Shown here: piece by piece, positions 60,485-64,000 of the stretch | How the letters are laid out: every line of letters begins with the position of its first letter | Numbering within the stretch: position 1 is the first letter of the stretch | Source of the DNA: Verrucomicrobia bacterium LW23 | GTDB lineage: Bacteria; Verrucomicrobiota; Verrucomicrobiia; Methylacidiphilales; UBA1321 | Length of the DNA: 64,000 bases | Reading direction: 5' to 3' | Assembly (NCBI GenBank): GCA_003054695.1 | Contig: QAZA01000056.1 | Location: 248,001-312,000, forward strand | Notes under the pieces: generated by a model | Seen by the model: only the letters and a program-made list of their open reading frames with translations | Databases searched by the model: none | What the model was told of the DNA's origin: nothing | Translations under genes and position numbers: made by a program

Positions 60485-61057
60485 ATGCCCAGCTACTATT
60501 CAACAGGAGAAGCCGAGAACTTTAAGCCGCTGCAACCCGGCGAGTACGTGTTCATGATCACCGCCGCCGAGGAGCGTGATTTCAATGGTGTTCCTACCAT
60601 ACAAATGAAGCTTACCGAAGAGCACTCTAGCAGCAGAATCAACGACACGCTTCGGTTTACTGAGAACTCGATTTGGCGCATCGATCAGTTTCGCGCGGCC
60701 TGTGGTGAAATCCTGAAAAAAGACGAGCACGTCAGCATTTACCCTAGTCAGCTTATTGGCACGGTGCTGCGCGCTCGCACGAAGATTGGAAAGAACGGCT
60801 ACGCCGAAGTGCAGGCGTTCCTCGTTCCGACCGATGACCAGCCTTTGCCGGACACCTGGCGTGGCATGCTCATCAATCGTGCCGGGACGTCGGCACCACC
60901 CGCCCGCCCGGCGGCGGCGCCCTCCGCCGGATACGCGCGCCAGAATGCCGGCGCGGCACCTGCGCCGTCGCGTCCTGCCCAGCAGTATCAGCGCCCGGCG
61001 TCCGCCGGAGCTGCCAGGCAGGAAGAAAGCTCGCCCTTCAACGACGGGGGCTTCTAA
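60485..61057 (+). CDS. DUF669-like phage ssDNA-binding protein
   Basis: 190 residues from the ATG at 60,485 (MPSYYSTGEAENFKPLQPGE); the frame is open upstream by chance. DUF669-type core: YVFMITAAEERDFNGVPTIQ, LRFTENSIWRIDQFRAACGE, VLRARTKIGKNGYAEVQAF. A Pro/Ala/Gln-rich linker leads to an acidic tip ESSPFNDGGF, reminiscent of the SSB C-terminal tail that recruits partners. It belongs to the recombination module. Confidence 0.8.
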   Translation: MPSYYSTGEAENFKPLQPGEYVFMITAAEERDFNGVPTIQMKLTEEHSSSRINDTLRFTENSIWRIDQFRAACGEILKKDEHVSIYPSQLIGTVLRARTKIGKNGYAEVQAFLVPTDDQPLPDTWRGMLINRAGTSAPPARPAAAPSAGYARQNAGAAPAPSRPAQQYQRPASAGAARQEESSPFNDGGF

Positions 61058-61059
61058 CC

Positions 61060-61347
61060 ATGGCGACCACCATCGCCACCGCCACGCCAGACGCCCCAAA
61101 GTTGGGGCGCTGGCACACCGTCGACGACGCCCACGGCTCGCCCCGCGTCCGCCCCTGGGACAAATGGAGTTGCGTACTCCCGACGCACGTCTGGTGCACG
61201 CTCTCCTTCTCCGACTGGATTCCGCGCGGCTACACTATAGAGTGGTCGCACTTCAACCCGGTCCGCGCCCGCTGGTGCAAGATGCGCATCGTCCGCCTGG
61301 AGGACAAGCCGCGCGAGTGGCACATGCAAATGTGGAGGGCGGAATAA
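61060..61347 (+). CDS. Phage protein (hypothetical)
   Basis: 95 residues: MATTIATATPDAPKLGRWHT, with Trp-rich segments (PWDKWSCVLPTHVWCTLSFS). It starts 2 bp after the DUF669 stop. No recognised family. Confidence 0.5.
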   Translation: MATTIATATPDAPKLGRWHTVDDAHGSPRVRPWDKWSCVLPTHVWCTLSFSDWIPRGYTIEWSHFNPVRARWCKMRIVRLEDKPREWHMQMWRAE

Positions 61348-61350
61348 AAC

Positions 61351-61763
61351 GTGCCGTCGCCCCCCGCCGCCCCTCCGCTGCCAGCGCCGACGCTCCCCAA
61401 CTCACCGGCCTGGCGCCTGACGCTGGAAGTCACAGCGCCAGTGCCCAGCCTCAACGCCCTGTTCGCCGCAAACCCGTGGGAGCGCGAGCGCATCAAGCGC
61501 GACGTCCAGCGGAGCGTGCTGGACGCCCTCTCGGCGGAACGCCAGGCGGTTGCCAGCGCTATCGCGTCCGCATCATCTCCTACCGCCGCCGCCTGCTCGA
61601 CCAGGACAACGCTTGCGCCAAGTTCCATATCGACAGCCTTCGCTACGCTGGCCTGCTACCTGATGACGCGCCGGCCCTCTGCCGCATCGAACCGGTCGAG
61701 CAAATCCAAGTCGCCACACCGGCCGAGGAAAAAACCGTAATCGTGCTGGAAGAACTGTCATGA
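61351..61763 (+). pseudogene. RusA-like Holliday junction resolvase, frameshifted
   Basis: The 5' frame gives MPSPPAAP...VPSLNALFAANPWERER, the start of RusA proteins. Near 61,545 the family similarity moves to the -1 frame: RYRVRIISYRRRLLDQDNAC and AKFHIDSLRYAGLLPDDAP, the D-x-D-N...K catalytic block, ending at the TGA at 61,761. One base too many or too few near GGCGGTTGCCAGC explains this. A real mutation, a sequencing error or frameshifting are all possible. Together the two parts make one RusA of about 137 residues. Confidence 0.7.
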
Positions 61764-62050
61764 TAGCCAAAACCGCCACCCCTTCCACCGCCACCGCCGC
61801 CAGTCCCGACGCCCGCCCGTGGGTAATTGAAGTCTCCCCCGGCCGCTGGATCGCCCGCAGCCACCGCTGCCTCGGCTTCTGCTCCACCCTGGCCGAAGCC
61901 CGTCTCTATCCGACCCGCGCAGGCGCCGAAACCGGCCTGCGCATGCGCCGCCGCAATTGGTCCATGCCCATGCGCGAGGCGCGAATTTGCCGCTTACATC
62001 CAATCCTGAAAGGTAAATTATGTACTCAATTCCAGAACAAAAGCCTGTAG
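61760..62050 (+). CDS. Phage protein (hypothetical)
   Basis: 96 residues starting ATGA over the RusA stop: MIAKTATPSTATAASPDARP, then WVIEVSPGRWIARSHRCLGF. The C-terminus (KLCTQFQNKSL) lies in AT-rich sequence where the next gene starts, so the real end of the ancestral protein may have been replaced. No family recognised. Confidence 0.5.
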   Translation: MIAKTATPSTATAASPDARPWVIEVSPGRWIARSHRCLGFCSTLAEARLYPTRAGAETGLRMRRRNWSMPMREARICRLHPILKGKLCTQFQNKSL

Positions 62051-62232
62051 ACGCATACGCTAAGGACGGATACATCCACATTAGACAAAATGAGGAAAAT
62101 GATTATCCTTCCATAATTAAGGTTCTTCCTCAGAACTACCCTATCTTGTTAAAGATGCTCGAAAGAGCCTATAATGATATTGGAACTGAAAACGAATATA
62201 TTACTGAGGAAAAAGAAGGAGATCAGGAATGA
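62020..62232 (+). CDS. AT-rich small phage protein
   Basis: 70 residues: MYSIPEQKPVDAYAKDGYIH followed by an acidic helical end (EEKEGDQE). Clearly AT-rich compared with neighbours (many AAA, GAA, ATT, TAT codons), suggesting recent acquisition. It overlaps the previous gene by 31 bp and the next by 4 bp (ATGA). No function recognised. Confidence 0.55.
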   Translation: MYSIPEQKPVDAYAKDGYIHIRQNEENDYPSIIKVLPQNYPILLKMLERAYNDIGTENEYITEEKEGDQE

Positions 62233-63095
62233 TCTATCGTGTTCGTGATTGGAACGACAATTTCGAGAATAATCGGACTCGCGATCTGAAACGACTCGAA
62301 TGGCTTCCGGTGCCAAATAAACACGATGGAGACGGATATACAGAGCTGCTTGACCATCCTAATGGTCTTGCGCACTTTGGCGCTTGGGTGCTGATTCTGC
62401 AGGTCGCATCCAAGTGTCAGGAACGCGGCACCTTGTTGCGGGATTCCCGCACCGGTCTGCGCCATGATGCGGCACCGTACGATGCCGCCAGTTTGGCGCG
62501 CGTCACCCGAGCGCCACGCAAGATTTTTGAAGAAGCGTTGCCACGATTGATTTCGATCGGATGGCTGGAGGAAGTCCAGACATTAGCGGAGGGGGAAGCC
62601 CTCAGCGAAGGCGATGCAACATCTTCAACATCAAGCGATTGCGAACTTAAGTATTCCGATGTCGCACCCGCATGCGGCATTCCCGCACCTTCCTGCGACA
62701 TTCCCGCACCCCGTGGCGGAAAAGTGTCTATGGAAGGGAATGGAATGGAAAGACAGAGAGAGTGTGGGGGCGCGAGTGCGCCTGCGCTACCGCGAACAGT
62801 CGAAGACGCGATTGCTGCCGCCGGAATTGCTGGCATACCTCGCGATTTCATCTCGACGGTCTGGCATCAGCACGAAGGCACAAGCTGGGTGGATGCCGTG
62901 GGGAGGCCCATCACCAATTGGCTCGCTTACGTGACGGCACGCTGGAGCAAGGAGCGAAGCGCAGTAGCGGAGCGAGCGGCTAATCGCAGCAATGGAAGAA
63001 CCATCGGAATCGGCAGCCTGAAGCCGCAACACGCCCAGCCCAGCGAAGCACCGCCCGCCCCGAGCGCACCGCGTCGCAACAGGCAGGCATTCTGA
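62229..63095 (+). CDS. Phage replisome-organiser-like protein
   Basis: 288 residues. The N-terminal ~110 residues (RDLKRLEWLPVPNKHDGDGY, AHFGAWVLILQVASKCQERG, KIFEEALPRLISIGWLEE) match the DNA-binding start of phage replication proteins of the DnaD/O type. A low-complexity middle follows and a C-terminal helical domain (VEDAIAAAGIAGIPRDFIST, WLAYVTARWSKERSAV). It is followed by a repeat cluster and a helicase-loader gene, as in lambda O-P or DnaD-DnaC modules. Confidence 0.7.
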   Translation: MIYRVRDWNDNFENNRTRDLKRLEWLPVPNKHDGDGYTELLDHPNGLAHFGAWVLILQVASKCQERGTLLRDSRTGLRHDAAPYDAASLARVTRAPRKIFEEALPRLISIGWLEEVQTLAEGEALSEGDATSSTSSDCELKYSDVAPACGIPAPSCDIPAPRGGKVSMEGNGMERQRECGGASAPALPRTVEDAIAAAGIAGIPRDFISTVWHQHEGTSWVDAVGRPITNWLAYVTARWSKERSAVAERAANRSNGRTIGIGSLKPQHAQPSEAPPAPSAPRRNRQAF

Positions 63096-63189
63096 TGCCT
63101 TCAGAGCTCTTCCCCAAAGGACAGAAAGCCGTATTGCGCGGCGTTGCATGGGCTCCGGCCCAGCCGCGCTGATCCGCTAGGCCGCTCAG

Positions 63190-63245
63190 TCCACGGCGAT
63201 CCACGCCAGTCCACGATTGTCCATTTTGTCCACGTTTCTTGTCCA
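63190..63245. repeat. TCCA direct repeats at about 10-bp spacing, candidate replication origin
   Basis: TCCA(C) occurs at 63,190, 63,200, 63,210, 63,220, 63,229 and 63,242, mostly GTCCACG, that is at 9-13 bp steps, one helical turn. It lies in the 180-bp gap between the replisome-organiser-like gene and the DnaC-like gene, the place where phage origins (iterons) occur. Confidence 0.5.
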
Positions 63246-63273
63246 CGCACCCGCCCTGCTCAACTCCGCAACC

Positions 63274-64000
63274 ATGACGACCACAACCACTTCCACCGCC
63301 GGCACCTTCCACGACGTTCCCCGCCGCTTCTGGCCCAGCCTCGCCCACCCGCGCATAGCCTGGCCCAGCCGCCCCTTGGCGCTGGTGCACGGCCCGACCG
63401 GCACCGGCAAGACGCACGAAGTCTGCAACGCCGTGTACGCCCGACTGCGCGCCGCCGGCGGACACGCCCACTACGTCACGCACGCCGGCCTCACTACCGC
63501 CGTGCTGCGCGCCATCGACTCCGGCGACGGCAAAGCGGCCGTCGTCGACAAGTACCAGGCCACTCCCGTGCTGGTGCTCGACGAGTTTGCCGCCACCGCC
63601 AAAGACATGGCCGATGCCAGCTACAGCACCGCCCGCGACATCATCTTCCACCGCACCGCCAACCTCCTCCCCACCTTCATCGTCACCAACTGCACACTCC
63701 TCTGGCTGCGCGAGCACCTCGACCCCGCCTTCTACGCCCGCCTTACCTGCGATCACCGCGACGAAAGCGAAGAGATCGAAATCGCCACCCCGCCCGCCGC
63801 ACGCGGCTTCGGCCCCGCCTGGCAAGGCGACCGCCTGCCCGATCCCGACTGGATGCCCGGCTTGATGACGCTGCTCTCCGACGTTACGTGGAACGTCACG
63901 GGCGAACCTATGTCCATTCCCTTCATGGGTAAGTCCATGGCGTTCTCCGCTTCATACAGAGCAAAGATGCTTTGCGCAGGCGCATGGCAATGGCTGGAAG
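63274..64000 (+). CDS. DnaC/IstB-like helicase-loader ATPase (3' cut by window edge)
   Basis: At least 242 residues, still open at the right edge. It starts MTTTTTSTAGTFHDVPRRFW at 63,274. Walker A PLALVHGPTGTGKTHEV, Walker B TPVLVLDEFAATAKDM, and sensor-1-like PTFIVTNCTLLWLREHL then FYARLTCDHR (arginine-finger region) match DnaC-type loaders. It would load the host replicative helicase onto the element origin. The upstream repeats may be its origin. Confidence 0.8.
   Translation, partial: MTTTTTSTAGTFHDVPRRFWPSLAHPRIAWPSRPLALVHGPTGTGKTHEVCNAVYARLRAAGGHAHYVTHAGLTTAVLRAIDSGDGKAAVVDKYQATPVLVLDEFAATAKDMADASYSTARDIIFHRTANLLPTFIVTNCTLLWLREHLDPAFYARLTCDHRDESEEIEIATPPAARGFGPAWQGDRLPDPDWMPGLMTLLSDVTWNVTGEPMSIPFMGKSMAFSASYRAKMLCAGAWQWLE

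Larger units (their letters stand above)
53889..64000 (+). mobile_element. Prophage-like integrated element (left part; right end outside the window)
   Basis: It runs from the tRNA fragment and integrase through regulatory, recombination and replication genes, almost all on the plus strand with short or overlapping junctions (GTGA/ATGA). The other att copy and structural genes are not in the window. Confidence 0.8.

Noticed and set aside
61540-61560. Programmed -1 frameshift in the RusA-like gene
   Set aside because: No X-XXY-YYZ slippery heptamer or clear downstream stimulatory hairpin was seen, so mutation or sequence error is simpler.
1-64000. CRISPR array or cas genes
   Set aside because: No regularly spaced identical repeats of 20-40 bp with unique spacers were seen; the TCCA repeats are 10-bp spaced and the DUF2800 nuclease is phage-type.

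Overview
The window is GC-rich bacterial DNA with a host chromosome segment (about 1-53,880) followed by the left part of an integrated prophage-like element (about 53,890 to the right edge). The gene content fits Verrucomicrobiota, probably the Opitutae lineage. Pointers are a double-length UvrA with four ABC ATPase units as in Chlamydiae, a ThuA-Gfo/Idh/MocA fusion, an MbfA ferritin-VIT1 fusion, Gln/Ala-rich exported coiled-coil proteins, weak or absent Shine-Dalgarno sites, and the dispersed intergenic palindromes seen in such genomes. The phylum is an inference; no rRNA is present.

Host region. 1-3,660 is the end of an operon of exported or envelope proteins. 3,714-18,291 holds iron export (mbfA), repair (uvrA), an AAA+ ATPase, ychF, clpX and pbpC. 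18,414-22,126 holds a LOG phosphoribohydrolase, a VOC protein and purL. 22,222-24,370 has no ordinary gene: it carries a co-oriented group of unusual tRNA genes, a hairpin-rich stretch and two convergent terminators. 24,549-28,602 holds yqgF, trpA, coaX, a divergent DHPS-like protein and an exported protein. 28,774-34,138 holds comEC, a COG0523 GTPase, a PolX-N-like HhH protein and an FHA protein. 34,371-34,679 has a candidate orphan cobalamin riboswitch. 34,895-38,294 holds a PotD-like binding protein, a DUF3592 protein and two paralogous small proteins. 38,469-47,410 holds a bilin-reductase-like protein, uppS, an SMP-30 lactonase, two tandem lipase-like hydrolases, mazG, an Rrf2 regulator and a YdeI-like protein. 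47,929-53,872 holds an IS630 remnant, a membrane protein, the ThuA-oxidoreductase fusion, a MoaD-like protein, a canonical tRNA-Cys, a small basic protein and an AsmA-like protein.

Mobile region. A tRNA-Ser-type 3' fragment next to a tyrosine recombinase marks the attachment site. Small DNA-binding proteins with repeated 13-bp palindromes follow. Next is a recombination and replication module: a Sak4-like P-loop ATPase, a DUF2800-like PD-(D/E)XK nuclease, a DUF669 ssDNA-binding protein, a frameshifted RusA-like resolvase, a replisome-organiser-like protein, a run of 10-bp spaced TCCA repeats (candidate origin), and a DnaC-like helicase loader cut by the window edge.

Most striking are the atypical tRNA cluster upstream of purL, which includes a class II tRNA with a GUU anticodon and a second, non-canonical tRNA-Cys. 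A family of 18-bp palindromic units is also notable: it sits in the same reading frame inside uvrA and pbpC and adds hexapeptides such as GTSHVP.
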